Origin: Bombella apis
GTDB taxonomy: Bacteria; Pseudomonadota; Alphaproteobacteria; Acetobacterales; Acetobacteraceae
Reading direction: 5' to 3'
DNA: 64,000 nt
Assembly (NCBI RefSeq): GCF_018221685.1
Contig: NZ_JAGJTM010000002.1
Span: 23,749 to 87,748 of the forward strand
In this document: positions 49,639 through 61,035 of the stretch, in pieces
Position numbering within the stretch: position 1 is the first letter of the stretch
Layout: the number at the start of each line of letters is the position of its first letter
Translations under genes and position numbers: made by a program
The notes under the pieces: generated by a model
The model's input: the letters and a program-made list of their open reading frames with translations, nothing else
Told to the model about the DNA's origin: nothing
Databases searched by the model: none

Positions 49639-50006
49639 CAGTCTGCCTCCGGTCTTGTTTCTGACCTCCTTTTAGAGCCTGTCCGATGTCCCGTTCAAGC
49701 CATAACAGGATGGATGGAAGAGCGGCCGGGAGCGGGGGCGTGCTTCAGGTCATGCAGGCAGGGCGGCAGGTGGCAGGATGCTGCGGAAGGACGTGACGGC
49801 AGAGGATTGGGCCTTATGTAATGGCATGTTCACATTTGCGTTTTTCCGTCTTTGTGGCTTTTCTGGCAGTGAGTATGGGCTGTCTGTCATTCATATGGGC
49901 GGGAAGGGGAAGTGCCTTTCCGCTGGATGGTATTGACCACGGCCATGAGGGAGCGATAAGCCGCCCAGAAGAACCGGCATCCGGGCAGATTTGAGGAGTA
50001 TGGTGT
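49639..50006. other. Intergenic region between zwf and gapR
   Basis: About 370 bp with no supported gene. It must carry the divergent promoters of zwf and gapR. A GAGGAG ribosome-binding site for gapR is at the right edge. Longer frames on both strands here are shadows. Confidence 0.4.
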
Positions 50007-50273
50007 ATGGATATGGGAAATGGTGATGAAGGTGCCGTGACAGGCGGCATTGCGGTTGATCGTCTGCGGTCCATTATTGACCGTGTCGAACGTCTGGAAG
50101 AAGAGCGCAAGGCACTTGGGTCTGACATCCGCGATGTGTTCACGGAGGCAAAATCGGCCGGGTTTGATGTCAAGGTCATCAAACAGCTGATCAAGCTGCG
50201 CAAGCAGGAGCCTGCCGAGGTGGAGGAGCAGGAGACCCTGCTGGACATCTACCGCCGTGCGCTGGGCATGTAA
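50007..50273 (+). CDS. gapR: Nucleoid-associated protein GapR (DUF2312)
   Basis: 88 residues. The DUF2312 pattern is clear: LRSIIDRVERLEEERKALGS followed by DIRDVFTEAKSAGFDVKVIK and LRKQEP. In Caulobacter, GapR forms a tetrameric clamp on overtwisted AT-rich DNA and supports replication fork movement. The first 15 residues are a Gly-rich extension. A GAGGAG Shine-Dalgarno (8-nt spacing) and a downstream terminator frame it as a single gene. Confidence 0.92.
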   Translation: MDMGNGDEGAVTGGIAVDRLRSIIDRVERLEEERKALGSDIRDVFTEAKSAGFDVKVIKQLIKLRKQEPAEVEEQETLLDIYRRALGM

Positions 50274-50306
50274 GCAGATCACGTCTCTGACTTATGGAGA
50301 AAAGAG

Positions 50307-50352
50307 AGCCTTTCCCTTCTGGTTCCTGGGGCCAGAGGGGGAAGGCTTTTTT
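50307..50352 (+). terminator. Terminator after gapR
   Basis: Stem AGCCTTTCCC / GGGGAAGGCT with an inner CTGG/CCAG extension and a T6 tail; it also faces the end of alsR. Confidence 0.85.
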
Positions 50353-50365
50353 GCGTGTCTGATGG

Positions 50366-51274
50366 TCAGTCGGGGAGCGTCAGATGGGTTTTGCAGGCCT
50401 GCTGGAGGACGGTGATGAAGTGATGGATGAGCGGTGGCTGCTCCCCCGTCCGTATGCCGATGGCCAGCGTGGCATGAGGGGCGGGGCGGGCGATCCTGTG
50501 GAAGGTCACGCCGCCTGTATGGAGCTGGTGGAGCGACTGGGGAACGATGGAGACCCCCAGCCCGGCAGCCACAAGTGGGATGGTCCCGGCAATCTGGGGG
50601 GCCTGTTGCCCGAGGGATGGGGTAACACCGGCGTCCCGGTAGGCCGCCAGAATGGCATCAAAGAAGCCTGGCCCCAGCTCACGGGGGAAGATGATGAGTG
50701 GTTCCGCCGCCAGGCGGCTGAGATGTATTTCCGGCAGGCTGGTGAAGGGGTGGCCTTTGGGCAGGGCGATCAATGTCGGCTCATCCAGCAGGGGGATGAC
50801 CTTCACGTTGGCCTGATCTGGCACGGGAGGGCGCAGGATCGTGATGTCCATGCGGTAGGAGAGCAGGGCTTCGCAGAGGGCGGGAGTATTGCTTTCTTCC
50901 AGGGACAGGGTCACGCCTGGTGCAATTGTGCTGAACTGCCGGATGGCAAAGGGGATGCTGGGCAGCAGCGGTACGGCTCCGGCCAGCCCGATGCGGAGGT
51001 GGCCTTTCTTGCCCTGGGCCAGCCCGTGGGCATCTTCAATGAACTGGCGGCGCAGGTCGAGGATCAGCCGTGCATGGGGCAGGAGGGTCAGCCCGGCTTC
51101 TGTCAGGCTTACCCCACGAGGCTGGCGGCGAAAGAGTGACACGCCCAGAGAGCTCTCCAGGCGACGGATCTGCTGGCTGAGTGGTGGCTGTTCCATGCCC
51201 AGTTTTTCAGCCGCTTTGGTGATGTTGCCGGTTTCGGCGATGGTGACGAAATAGCGGAAATGTCGGATATCCAT
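50366..51274 (-). CDS. alsR: LysR-type regulator of acetoin synthesis
   Basis: 302 residues from the ATG at 51274, where MDIRHFRYFVTIAETGNITK, the standard LysR start, begins. The frame remains open to 51358. Winged helix-turn-helix at 1-60 (KAAEKLGMEQPPLSQQIRRL), then a LysR substrate-binding domain. It is divergent from alsD with about 100 bp between the starts, the classic arrangement in which the regulator activates the neighbouring alsDS genes in response to acetate. The assignment as AlsR rests on that context. Confidence 0.82.
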   Translation of the reverse strand: MDIRHFRYFVTIAETGNITKAAEKLGMEQPPLSQQIRRLESSLGVSLFRRQPRGVSLTEAGLTLLPHARLILDLRRQFIEDAHGLAQGKKGHLRIGLAGAVPLLPSIPFAIRQFSTIAPGVTLSLEESNTPALCEALLSYRMDITILRPPVPDQANVKVIPLLDEPTLIALPKGHPFTSLPEIHLSRLAAEPLIIFPRELGPGFFDAILAAYRDAGVTPSLGQQAPQIAGTIPLVAAGLGVSIVPQSLHQLHTGGVTFHRIARPAPHATLAIGIRTGEQPPLIHHFITVLQQACKTHLTLPD

Positions 51275-51373
51275 GACCCATATATAAAATGTATGGAGAC
51301 AATGGGAACTATATATTTGTCTGAATTCATCTCCTGCCTTACAGAAAGGACCATTCACAACACAGGGGGCAAT
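51275..51373. promoter_or_regulatory. alsR-alsD divergent promoter region
   Basis: 99 bp between the two start codons. It contains AT-rich TATATAAAATG and CTATATATTTG stretches, suitable as -10 regions for the two directions and as sites for a LysR-type protein. No precise operator could be assigned. Confidence 0.45.
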
Positions 51374-52105
51374 ATGACTCGACCTTCAGGTGTAAAGCCA
51401 AACCGTCTTTTCCAGACATCCACGATGGCAGCTCTGCTGGACGCTGTTTACGATGGTGAAATGACGTTGGGTGAGCTGGTCCAGCATGGTGATTTCGGCC
51501 TGGGGACGTTCGATGCCCTGGATGGCGAAATGATTGTGACGGAAGGTGAGGTCCGCCAGTTCCGCTCCGAGGGGATTGCCTCCGGTACGACAGCGGACAT
51601 GAAAACGCCTTTCGCCTGTGTGACCTATTTCGAGCCGGAAAAGACGGTCACCATCGACCGGCCGATGGGTAAAGAGGAGTTCGAGGAGCTTGTCGACGGG
51701 CTGATCGACAATCCCAATCTTTTCGGGGCTGTCCGTTTTACGGGTGAGTTCGAGAAGGTCGATACCCGGACCGTTTTCTGCCAGCACAAGCCCTATCCGG
51801 GGATGCTGGAAGTGGTGGCCAAGCAGCCTACCTTCAGCATGGGAGAGATTAGCGGGGTGATGCTGGGTTTCCGTACGCCGCCCTACATGCAGGGGATCAA
51901 TGTGGCAGGGTATCACCTCCATGTTCTCAGCGATGACCGCAAGCATGGCGGCCATGTGACGAATTATCGTGTGAAATCCGGCAAGCTGGAAGTTGCCCGC
52001 ATGTCCGATCTGGAGATTTCTCTGCCGAAGACGGAAGAATTTGCCAAGGCAGACCTTCAGCCCGCTGGCCTGCATGAGGCCATCCGCACGGCAGAGGGTG
52101 GCTGA
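51374..52105 (+). CDS. alsD: Alpha-acetolactate decarboxylase
   Basis: 243 residues from the ATG at 51374 (AGGGGGC upstream); the frame opens earlier at 51260 inside alsR. RLFQTSTMAALLDAVYDGEM start, GDFGLGTFDALDGEMIV, and the zinc-binding YHLHVLSDDRKHGGH with three histidines followed by the acidic side of the active site. Converts acetolactate to acetoin, a neutral end product. Cytosolic. alsS follows 84 bp later. Confidence 0.95.
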   Translation: MTRPSGVKPNRLFQTSTMAALLDAVYDGEMTLGELVQHGDFGLGTFDALDGEMIVTEGEVRQFRSEGIASGTTADMKTPFACVTYFEPEKTVTIDRPMGKEEFEELVDGLIDNPNLFGAVRFTGEFEKVDTRTVFCQHKPYPGMLEVVAKQPTFSMGEISGVMLGFRTPPYMQGINVAGYHLHVLSDDRKHGGHVTNYRVKSGKLEVARMSDLEISLPKTEEFAKADLQPAGLHEAIRTAEGG

Positions 52106-52189
52106 GGGGCCGGTCGCTCTCTTCGGTCACATTATGATTACACGGCCCGTCTGGTATTTTCAGGGCGGGCATGATCAGGAAAAAACATC

Positions 52190-53872
52190 ATGACACAGAA
52201 AAAATCTCACAAGGCAGCACAGACAGCCGCCGATCTGATCGTCCGCAATCTTGAGGCTCATGGCGTTGATCACATTGTTGGCATCCCGGGTGCCAAGATC
52301 GACCGTCTTTTCGAGGCGCTGGAAGACTCTCCCATTCGTACGATCGTTGCCCGGCATGAGCAGAATGCCGTCTTCATGGCCGGAGGTATCGGCCGTATCA
52401 CGGGGCGGGCTGGTGTGGCCATTGCCACATCAGGCCCGGGTGTGTCCAATCTGGCAACGGGTCTGGCCACGGCAACGTCCGAAGGTGACCCGGTACTGAC
52501 GATCGGTGGAGCTGTCGGCCGTGCCGACCTGCTGAAGCTGACCCATCAGAGCATGGATACGGTCAGCATGCTGCGCCCGGTGACGAAGTACAGCGCCGAG
52601 ATCGGTGCTCCAGCGGCCACGTCGGAGGTCATCGGCAATGCGTTCCGTGCGGCTGAGAGCCCCCGTCAGGGTGGCGTGTTCGTCAGCGTACCGATGGATG
52701 TCCTGAATTCCGAGATCACGGAAGATTATCCGGTGATGGGCAACCGTAATGCCGTCAAGGCCGGTCCTGCACCGGAAGACGTCATCAAGGAGGCTGCCGC
52801 TGCCCTGAAGAAGGCCAAGAAGCCGGTCGTCCTGCTGGGCATGAAGGCCAGCAAGCCGGAGAATGCCGAGGCCATCCGTGCTTTCGTCAAGCAGACGAAC
52901 CTTCCGGTTGTTGGTACCTATCAGGCTGCTGGTGCTGTTTCCAAGGATCTGGTCTCCCGTTTCGGTGGCCGTGTCGGTCTCTTCCACAACCAGTATGGTG
53001 ATTACCTGCTGGATGAGGCTGATCTGGTCGTGGCCATCGGTTACAACCCGATCGAATATGATCCGTGCCTGTGGAACAAGAAATCAGCCCGTCCGATCAT
53101 CAATATCGATGTTGTTCCGGCCCAGCTGGACAATGCTTTCAATCCCGAGATCGAGCTGATCGGCTCCATCGCCTTGAGCGTGCAGCACCTGACCAGGGAG
53201 ACAGGCGCCCTGACATCCGGCGCTGCGCTGGACAAGATTCTGGAGGTTTATCGTGCCTCCCAGAAATCTGCCTTTGCCAAGGCCAAGAGCACTCAGCAGG
53301 GGATGCTCCATCCGCTTGAGATCATCAAGGTGATGGAAGATTTCGTGGCGCAGGACATCACGATCTGTCTGGACATGGGGTCCTTCCACATCTGGCATGC
53401 CCGTTTCCTTGAGGTCTTCCGTGCCCGCCAGATGCTGATCAGCAATGGCCAGCAGACGATGGGCGTGGCTCTCCCATGGGCCATGTCTGCCAGCATCGTG
53501 AACCCGGCCCAGAAGGTCATTTCCGTCTCCGGTGACGGCAGCTTCATGATGTCCTCCATGGACCTTGAGACCGCCGTTCGCCTGAAGAGCAACCTGATCC
53601 ACATCATCTGGGTGGACCAGCACTTCAACATGGTCCGTATTCAGGAAGAGAAGAAGTACGGGCGTGATGCTGCCGTGGCCTTTGGCCCGATCGATTTTGC
53701 TGCTTTTGCCCGTTCTTTTGGCGCCAAGGGCATCAACGTCAATAGTGTGGACAGCCTGAAGGCTGCCCTGCGTGAAGGAATGGAAACGCAGGGACCGGTG
53801 GTCATCGCCGTGCCGGTTGATTATGCCGACAACCCGGCCCTGATGAACCCTCTGCCGGAGCTGAGCAAATAA
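52190..53872 (+). CDS. alsS: Acetolactate synthase, catabolic
   Basis: 560 residues. ThDP enzyme joining two pyruvates. RHEQNAVFMAGG carries the activating Glu, SGPGVSNLATGLATAT is the substrate loop, and SVSGDGSFMMSSMDLETAVR with the later Asn is the ThDP/Mg site. It is closest to the catabolic, FAD-independent type (AlsS), shown by the MQNA-like stretch, no regulatory-subunit gene nearby, and the alsD partner. Together with AlsD it removes excess pyruvate and limits acidification. Terminator downstream. Confidence 0.95.
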   Translation: MTQKKSHKAAQTAADLIVRNLEAHGVDHIVGIPGAKIDRLFEALEDSPIRTIVARHEQNAVFMAGGIGRITGRAGVAIATSGPGVSNLATGLATATSEGDPVLTIGGAVGRADLLKLTHQSMDTVSMLRPVTKYSAEIGAPAATSEVIGNAFRAAESPRQGGVFVSVPMDVLNSEITEDYPVMGNRNAVKAGPAPEDVIKEAAAALKKAKKPVVLLGMKASKPENAEAIRAFVKQTNLPVVGTYQAAGAVSKDLVSRFGGRVGLFHNQYGDYLLDEADLVVAIGYNPIEYDPCLWNKKSARPIINIDVVPAQLDNAFNPEIELIGSIALSVQHLTRETGALTSGAALDKILEVYRASQKSAFAKAKSTQQGMLHPLEIIKVMEDFVAQDITICLDMGSFHIWHARFLEVFRARQMLISNGQQTMGVALPWAMSASIVNPAQKVISVSGDGSFMMSSMDLETAVRLKSNLIHIIWVDQHFNMVRIQEEKKYGRDAAVAFGPIDFAAFARSFGAKGINVNSVDSLKAALREGMETQGPVVIAVPVDYADNPALMNPLPELSK

Positions 53873-53915
53873 GATAGCTCGCACTTCTGCTGAAGCAGAA
53901 GGGTGGATGAGGAGA

Positions 53916-53940
53916 GGGGCGTCATGGACGCCCCTTTTTT
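53916..53940 (+). terminator. Terminator after alsS
   Basis: 8-bp perfect stem GGGGCGTC / GACGCCCC, loop ATG, T6 tail. A second smaller hairpin (CTTCTGC / GCAGAAG, 53884-53901) lies just before it. Confidence 0.93.
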
Positions 53941-53960
53941 CTGAGGGGTATCCAATTAAT

Positions 53961-53975
53961 TGATAATAAGTATCA
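53961..53975 (+). promoter_or_regulatory. Fur-box-like palindrome upstream of lutA
   Basis: TGATAATAAGTATCA matches the 7-1-7 Fur consensus TGATAATnATTATCA at all but one position. It lies in AT-rich DNA about 110 bp before lutA and 20 bp after the alsS terminator, so lutA is its most likely target. LutA and LutB are iron-sulfur proteins, which fits iron control. Confidence 0.5.
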
Positions 53976-54085
53976 TTTTAAAAAATTGTATTTCTTCTAT
54001 TTAAATGAGATTTTTTGCAGTAGAGATTGTCAGTCACGTTTTGTTTTATTGTTGAGTAGGTGATATTTTTTTATAAGCGCCCATT

Positions 54086-54825
54086 ATGAAGATAGGTTTA
54101 TTTATTCCCTGTTACATGGATGCCTTCTATCCCCAGACGGGTATTGCCACGCTGGAATTGCTGGAAAAGCTGGGGCAGGAAGTTGAGTATCCCATGGACC
54201 AGACCTGTTGTGGTCAGCCCATGGCGAATTCCGGGTGCAACCGTGATGCCAAAGAGACGGAAGCTCTCTTTATCCGCAATTTCTCGAAATATGATGTGAT
54301 TGTCTCCCCCTCAGGGAGTTGCGTGCATCATATCCGGGACAATTTTGATGCCATTGAGCAGACGGATGAGGTCCGGCATGTGCGCAAGAACACATATGAG
54401 CTTGTCGAGTTCATTCATGATGTTCTGAAGGTGCGTGAATTCCCGTGGGCGGAGTTCCCTCACAAGGTCGGGCTGCATAACAGCTGCGCCACATTGCGGT
54501 CCCTGCGGACGGCCAGCATGTCCGAGCTGGGCGAGCCGTTTTTCTCCAAACCCAAGACCCTTCTTTCCGCCGTGAAGGGCATTTCCTTTGCTGCACCACG
54601 ACGCCCGGATGAATGTTGTGGCTTCGGTGGCACCTATTCCGTGACGGAAGAGGCCGTCTCTGCCCGCATGGGGTTGGACAAGGTGACGGATCATCATGAT
54701 GCCGGTGCGGAGTATATCGTCTCTGCCGACACGTCCTGCATGATGCACCAGCAGGGCTGCGCCGAGCGCAATGGCGTGCCCATCCGCTTCATCCATATTG
54801 CTGAAATTCTGAATGGAGCGAGGGC

Positions 54826-54829
<4 letters not shown>
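54086..54829 (+). CDS. lutA: L-lactate oxidation iron-sulfur protein LutA
   Basis: 247 residues. Two cysteine-rich CCG domains: QTCCGQPMANSG (near residue 41) and ECCGFGGTYSV (near 176), typical of LutA/YkgE and of heterodisulfide-reductase-like subunits. The LutABC complex oxidises L-lactate to pyruvate in the cytosol and passes electrons to the respiratory chain. No strong Shine-Dalgarno is seen. The stop overlaps lutB by 4 bp. No lactate permease gene is adjacent. Confidence 0.93.
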
Positions 54830-56234
<1,405 letters not shown>

Positions 56235-56238
<4 letters not shown>

Positions 56239-56840
56239 GTGACGAGACGATGAGTGCCCGTGATGTCATCATGCAGCGTCTGAAGGAAAAGAAGTCTCCG
56301 CAGGAAGGGGCGTATCCTTTGCCGCCTGTCGTGACATTGGGGGATCAGGATGCCAGCCCGGAACGGTTCGAGGCCAGTCTGGCCCTGATGGGCGGCAGGA
56401 TGCTGCCTTTGCAGGATGGAGAAGGGATTGAGCAGGCGATCAAGCGGGCTTTCCCGGAACTGCGCAACCTCTGCACTGCCGTGCCAGAGGTGGAAGGGAC
56501 GCTGCGGATTGAAGACCTGGAAACGCACGAACAGGCCGACAAGGTTGATGTCATGGTCGTGCGGGCTGCTTTTGGTGTGGCGGAAACGGGTGGCGTCTTC
56601 CTGAGCGAGGTGGAGCTGAAAGACCATCTGGCCGATGTCCACCTGGCGCAGCATCTGATCGTCCTGCTCTCGAAGGATGAGCTGGTGGGCAACATGCACA
56701 ATGCCTATCAGCAACGTTCCGAGTTTCGGACGGCAGGGTATGGAGTGTTGATGAGTGGCCCTTCCGCCACGGCGGACATTCAGGGCGTCCTGATCCGTGG
56801 GGCGCAGGGTGTGAGGAGCCTGTCTGTCATCTGGGCCTGA
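56235..56840 (+). CDS. lutC: L-lactate oxidation protein LutC
   Basis: 201 residues, LUD domain without clusters: VVRAAFGVAETGGVFLSEVE, HLIVLLSKDELVGNMHNAYQ and GPSATADIQGVLIRGAQGVR with the family's conserved ending. Third gene of the operon; a bidirectional terminator follows. Downstream obgE is convergent. Confidence 0.93.
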
Positions 56841-56867
56841 CGGCTTCCGGGAACAGGATACAGAAAA

Positions 56868-56903
56868 GGCCGTGCGATACTATGTCGCACGGCCCTTTTT
56901 ATT
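56868..56903. terminator. Bidirectional terminator between lutC and obgE
   Basis: 10-bp stem GGCCGTGCGA / TCGCACGGCC with a 7-nt loop, T-rich tail on the plus side (CTTTTTATT) and CCTTTTC on the minus side. Confidence 0.92.
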
Positions 56904-56911
56904 GGGGGGAC

Positions 56912-58015
<1,104 letters not shown>

Positions 58016-58034
58016 TCAGGGCAGGCAGAGTGCG

Positions 58035-58301
58035 TTATTCGGCAGCTTCTGCCAGGGCAACGGAAACGTGTACCTTGCCACCAGCACGACGCTGGAAGCG
58101 TACGCGGCCATCAACCAGTGAGAAGAGGGTGTGGTCACGCCCCATGCCAACGTTCTCACCCGGGTGCACCTTGGTGCCACGCTGACGGATGATGATGTTG
58201 CCGGCGATGACGCTCTGGCCACCGAACTTCTTCACACCAAGACGGCGGCCCGCACTGTCGCGTCCGTTACGGCTGGAACCACCTGCTTTTTTTTGTGCCA
58301 T
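58035..58301 (-). CDS. rpmA: 50S ribosomal protein L27
   Basis: 88 residues. [20 protein letters not shown] start (no N-terminal cleavage extension as found in Firmicutes), then [20 protein letters not shown] and [20 protein letters not shown]. Sits near the peptidyl transferase centre. Between rplU and obgE. Confidence 0.98.
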   Translation of the reverse strand: MAQKKAGGSSRNGRDSAGRRLGVKKFGGQSVIAGNIIIRQRGTKVHPGENVGMGRDHTLFSLVDGRVRFQRRAGGKVHVSVALAEAAE

Positions 58302-58329
58302 GACTGTGTCTCCTTAGGAACGGGCGAAA

Positions 58330-58644
58330 TTACGCAGCGTTGATTGCGGTAATGCGCAGAACGGTGACCGGCTGACGATGGCCGTTCTTGCGACGGCTGT
58401 TCTGACGGCGGCGCTTCTTGAAGATGATGACGGTCGGCAGACGGTCCTGTGCGACGACCTCGGCGGTCACGCTGGCACCCTCGACCAGAGGGGCACCGAT
58501 CTTCGTGCCAGCCTCACCACCGACCATCAGAACGTCGGAGAAGGTGACTGTGCTGCCAGCCTCGGCATCCAGCTTCTCAACCTTCAGGATGGCGTCCTTG
58601 GCGACGCGGTACTGTTTCCCGCCCGTGCGGATGACTGCAAACAT
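58330..58644 (-). CDS. rplU: 50S ribosomal protein L21
   Basis: 104 residues: [20 protein letters not shown] start, ending in the [17 protein letters not shown]21 signature. First gene of rplU-rpmA-obgE. A promoter with perfect 17-bp spacing lies upstream, leaving a leader of over 120 nt with a strong hairpin. Confidence 0.98.
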   Translation of the reverse strand: MFAVIRTGGKQYRVAKDAILKVEKLDAEAGSTVTFSDVLMVGGEAGTKIGAPLVEGASVTAEVVAQDRLPTVIIFKKRRRQNSRRKNGHRQPVTVLRITAINAA

Positions 58645-60649
58645 GCAAAACTCTCTTTATGTTACCGAAGCCTCTGGCCGTATTCCCTCCTTTCTGCGAA
58701 AGGAGGATGGCCTGCTCGCTTTTTGTCATTGGTTCAGACAGTGCCCCGCCAGCAGCGGAAAACCGTAGGAACAGAGGGGTTCTGTACTGCTTTTCTCCTG
58801 TACCGTCAATAAAAAAGCAGGATTTGTGGCGGGAAGGCGGGATGGAAGAGGGCTGCCTCTTGCCAATTCTGTAAAATCCCGCCATAACACCGGCCATCAG
58901 CTGGTGATGGTGGGCGCTGCCCCTGTTCCATCCCAGTTCCCCGGAGAGGTGCCAGAGTGGTCGATTGGGGCGGTCTCGAAAACCGTTGAGCGTGCAAGCG
59001 TTCCGAGGGTTCGAATCCCTCTCTCTCCGCCACCTTGGTATAAAATCGGGAACGCCGATTCCCGCCGATTTCCCTCCCTTAGTGGCTATCAGCGTCCTCA
59101 ACAGCGTGTTTTTGCTGCCGTTGATGTAGATCGCATCGTCCGCGACCTCGACATGCTGAGCGAAAGCCCGGACGTGATCCCGCCGATAGCCGCCCTTTTC
59201 GAGCCGAAGCCCAGTGCGCGCCTCGCTCGCCAGTTCCCGCACGGCTGCCCCTGTGAGGCCCTTATGGGCCGAGTTTTTCAGCATGGCCTCGGTCCTCACC
59301 GCGTCGGCCCGTGCCTGATCCCGTATCGCCGTAAGGCCCGCGATGCGTTCGCCGAGGGCGGATTCGGCCGGGTCGAGGGAACCGGCCTCGATAGCCTCGT
59401 AGAGCCGCTTGAGGCGCATGTCGGCCTCGGCCGCGCGCTGGTTCAATTCCGCAATGTGCTGGCTGCGCCGCTCGACGCTCTCCTGCCGGCGATCCAGCAG
59501 CGAGGCGAGCACATCTTCGATCCGCTCGGGGTCCAGCAGCCTTTCCTCGATGTGGCTGACCACCATGCGGTCGAGCTTGTCCATCGGGATCGCGCGGCCC
59601 TTGCAGCCGGTTTCGCCCTGCCGTGCCCGGATCGAGCAGGCATAATAGCGGTAGCGGCCGTTCTTGCCGGTGCGAAGCGTCATGGCCCCGCCGCAATTGC
59701 CGCAATAGCAAATGCCGGTCAGCAGGTTCGGGCCGCTGACGACGCGCGGCGGCGTCACCTTCGGATTGTTGACCTGCAACCGCCTCTGCACCGCCTCGAA
59801 TATCTCAAGGTCGATCAGCGGCGGCACCGCAACGGTGACGACTTCTTCCTCGGGCTTCACCTCGCCTTTCTTGGACCGGCGGTTGAACCGATGTTCGCCG
59901 ATGTAAGTGCGGCGAGTCAGGACACGGTGAAGCTGGCCGATGCCCCAACGCCCACCGCTGCGAGTGAACATGCGGTTCCTGTTGAGGTAGCTGACGATGT
60001 TCTTGACGCCCATGGGGCCGGACGTGCCGTCGCCTTCCGATGCTAGGCGGAAGATGAGCCGCACGGTGTCGGCGTGCAGCGGGTCGATTTCCAGCTTCTT
60101 CTTCATCTTCGTGCCGCGCTGCTCGGCATCGACGACGCGGTAGCCGATGGGCGGCAGCGAACCGTTCCAGAAGCCTTGCCGGGCATTTTCCTTCAAGGCG
60201 CGCAGGACGTGCTTGGCGTTCTCCTTCGACTGGTATTCGTCGAACAGTGACATGATCCGCCGCATCATCTGGTGGATCGGATCGTCACCAAGTTCCTGCG
60301 TCATGGATACGAGCTTGACGCCGTTCTTCGCCAGCTTCCGGTAGTAGTATTCCATTTCAAATTCGTCGCGGAAGAAACGCGAGAAGCTATGCACCACCAC
60401 CACGTCGAACGCTGGCGGCTTCGACGTGCCGGCTTCGATCATGCGCTGGAACTCGGGGCGGCGGTCGTTGGTCGCCGATGCGCCCGGCTCGACGAAGGTT
60501 TCCACAAGCTGATAGCCGCGAGACTTGCAATAGGCTTCGCCCTGCCGCTTCTGGTCGGGGATCGACACGTCATGCTCGGCCTGCCGGGCGGTCGAGACGC
60601 GCAGATAGAGCGCGGCGCGCAGGGCGACGTGCGGGGAATGAATGTTCAT
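58577..60649 (-). CDS. Large serine recombinase, frame continuing through tRNA-Ser
   Basis: 690 codons, opening with [20 protein letters not shown], with catalytic Ser19, and [20 protein letters not shown]. The recombinase domain (about 150-260) is followed by a zinc ribbon ([15 protein letters not shown] ... [12 protein letters not shown], about 330-365) and a coiled coil of about 380-470. Length of the element-encoded part is about 539 residues, the usual size. The frame has no stop at the element edge: it continues antisense through tRNA-Ser and 450 bp of host DNA. Its ATG overlaps the tumA stop by 4 bp. It should carry out integration and excision of the element. Confidence 0.85.
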   Translation of the reverse strand: MNIHSPHVALRAALYLRVSTARQAEHDVSIPDQKRQGEAYCKSRGYQLVETFVEPGASATNDRRPEFQRMIEAGTSKPPAFDVVVVHSFSRFFRDEFEMEYYYRKLAKNGVKLVSMTQELGDDPIHQMMRRIMSLFDEYQSKENAKHVLRALKENARQGFWNGSLPPIGYRVVDAEQRGTKMKKKLEIDPLHADTVRLIFRLASEGDGTSGPMGVKNIVSYLNRNRMFTRSGGRWGIGQLHRVLTRRTYIGEHRFNRRSKKGEVKPEEEVVTVAVPPLIDLEIFEAVQRRLQVNNPKVTPPRVVSGPNLLTGICYCGNCGGAMTLRTGKNGRYRYYACSIRARQGETGCKGRAIPMDKLDRMVVSHIEERLLDPERIEDVLASLLDRRQESVERRSQHIAELNQRAAEADMRLKRLYEAIEAGSLDPAESALGERIAGLTAIRDQARADAVRTEAMLKNSAHKGLTGAAVRELASEARTGLRLEKGGYRRDHVRAFAQHVEVADDAIYINGSKNTLLRTLIATKGGKSAGIGVPDFIPRWRRERDSNPRNACTLNGFRDRPNRPLWHLSGELGWNRGSAHHHQLMAGVMAGFYRIGKRQPSSIPPSRHKSCFFIDGTGEKQYRTPLFLRFSAAGGALSEPMTKSEQAILLSQKGGNTARGFGNIKRVLHVCSHPHGRETVPRRQGRHPEG
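58686..58706 (-). promoter_or_regulatory. Hairpin in the rplU leader
   Basis: 9-bp perfect stem CCTCCTTTC / GAAAGGAGG with a 3-nt loop, about 40 nt before the rplU start. No T tail, so not a terminator. The 3' arm contains a perfect Shine-Dalgarno sequence with no start codon behind it, so a regulatory leader structure is possible. Confidence 0.5.
58781..58809 (-). promoter_or_regulatory. rplU promoter
   Basis: Minus strand TTGACG (58809-58804), 17 bp, TACAGA (58786-58781). Leader to rplU about 130 nt. Confidence 0.7.
58943..59032 (+). tRNA. tRNA-Ser(CGA)
   Basis: 90-nt cloverleaf with the long variable arm of serine tRNAs: acceptor GGAGAGG / TCTCTCC, anticodon loop CTCGAAA (anticodon CGA), T-arm GAGGGTTCGAATCCCTC, encoded CCA. 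The GC-rich integrative element begins right after the CCA. Confidence 0.96.
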
Positions 60650-61035
60650 AGCGCGCCTCCTTTCGCCGCGCCGCGTTCGAGCAAGGGCAAGGCCAGCTCG
60701 ACACGATCATGCAGCACCTTGGGCACGAGCTTCTGGCCTTCGCCGGGGTCCATGCGGACAAGGCCGTAGCTCGCCATCTTCTTGAGGGTTCGGGACAGGT
60801 TGGGCTTTGCTCGCCCGGTAATCCGCGACAGTTCCTCCAGCGAGCCGGGTGACTGCTCGTCGATGACGCGGAGCAGCTCGCGGTTCCCGCTGGACAGGAT
60901 TTGTGCGAAGGATTCCATGGATGTGAACCACACCTTCGGATCGTCCGCCGCCGGCTTTTCCTCGCCCTTGGCGATCCGCATGGTGCGGGCCTTCATTTCT
61001 TCGTAGCCGGCAATCCCGACTTTCAGGGTCGTCAT
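60646..61035 (-). CDS. TumA-like antitoxin / helix-turn-helix regulator
   Basis: 129 residues from the ATG at 61035 (frame opens at 61302). MTTLKVGIAGYEEMKARTMR start, KVWFTSMESFAQILSSGNRE, then a MarR-like winged helix (SPGSLEELSRITGRAKPNLS, RTLKKMASYGLVRM). This type is annotated as the HVO_A0114/TumA-like DNA-binding partner of DUF6516 toxins. Its ATG overlaps the tumE stop, and its stop overlaps the recombinase start; both are ATGA. A likely antitoxin and operon repressor. Confidence 0.75.
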   Translation of the reverse strand: MTTLKVGIAGYEEMKARTMRIAKGEEKPAADDPKVWFTSMESFAQILSSGNRELLRVIDEQSPGSLEELSRITGRAKPNLSRTLKKMASYGLVRMDPGEGQKLVPKVLHDRVELALPLLERGAAKGGAL

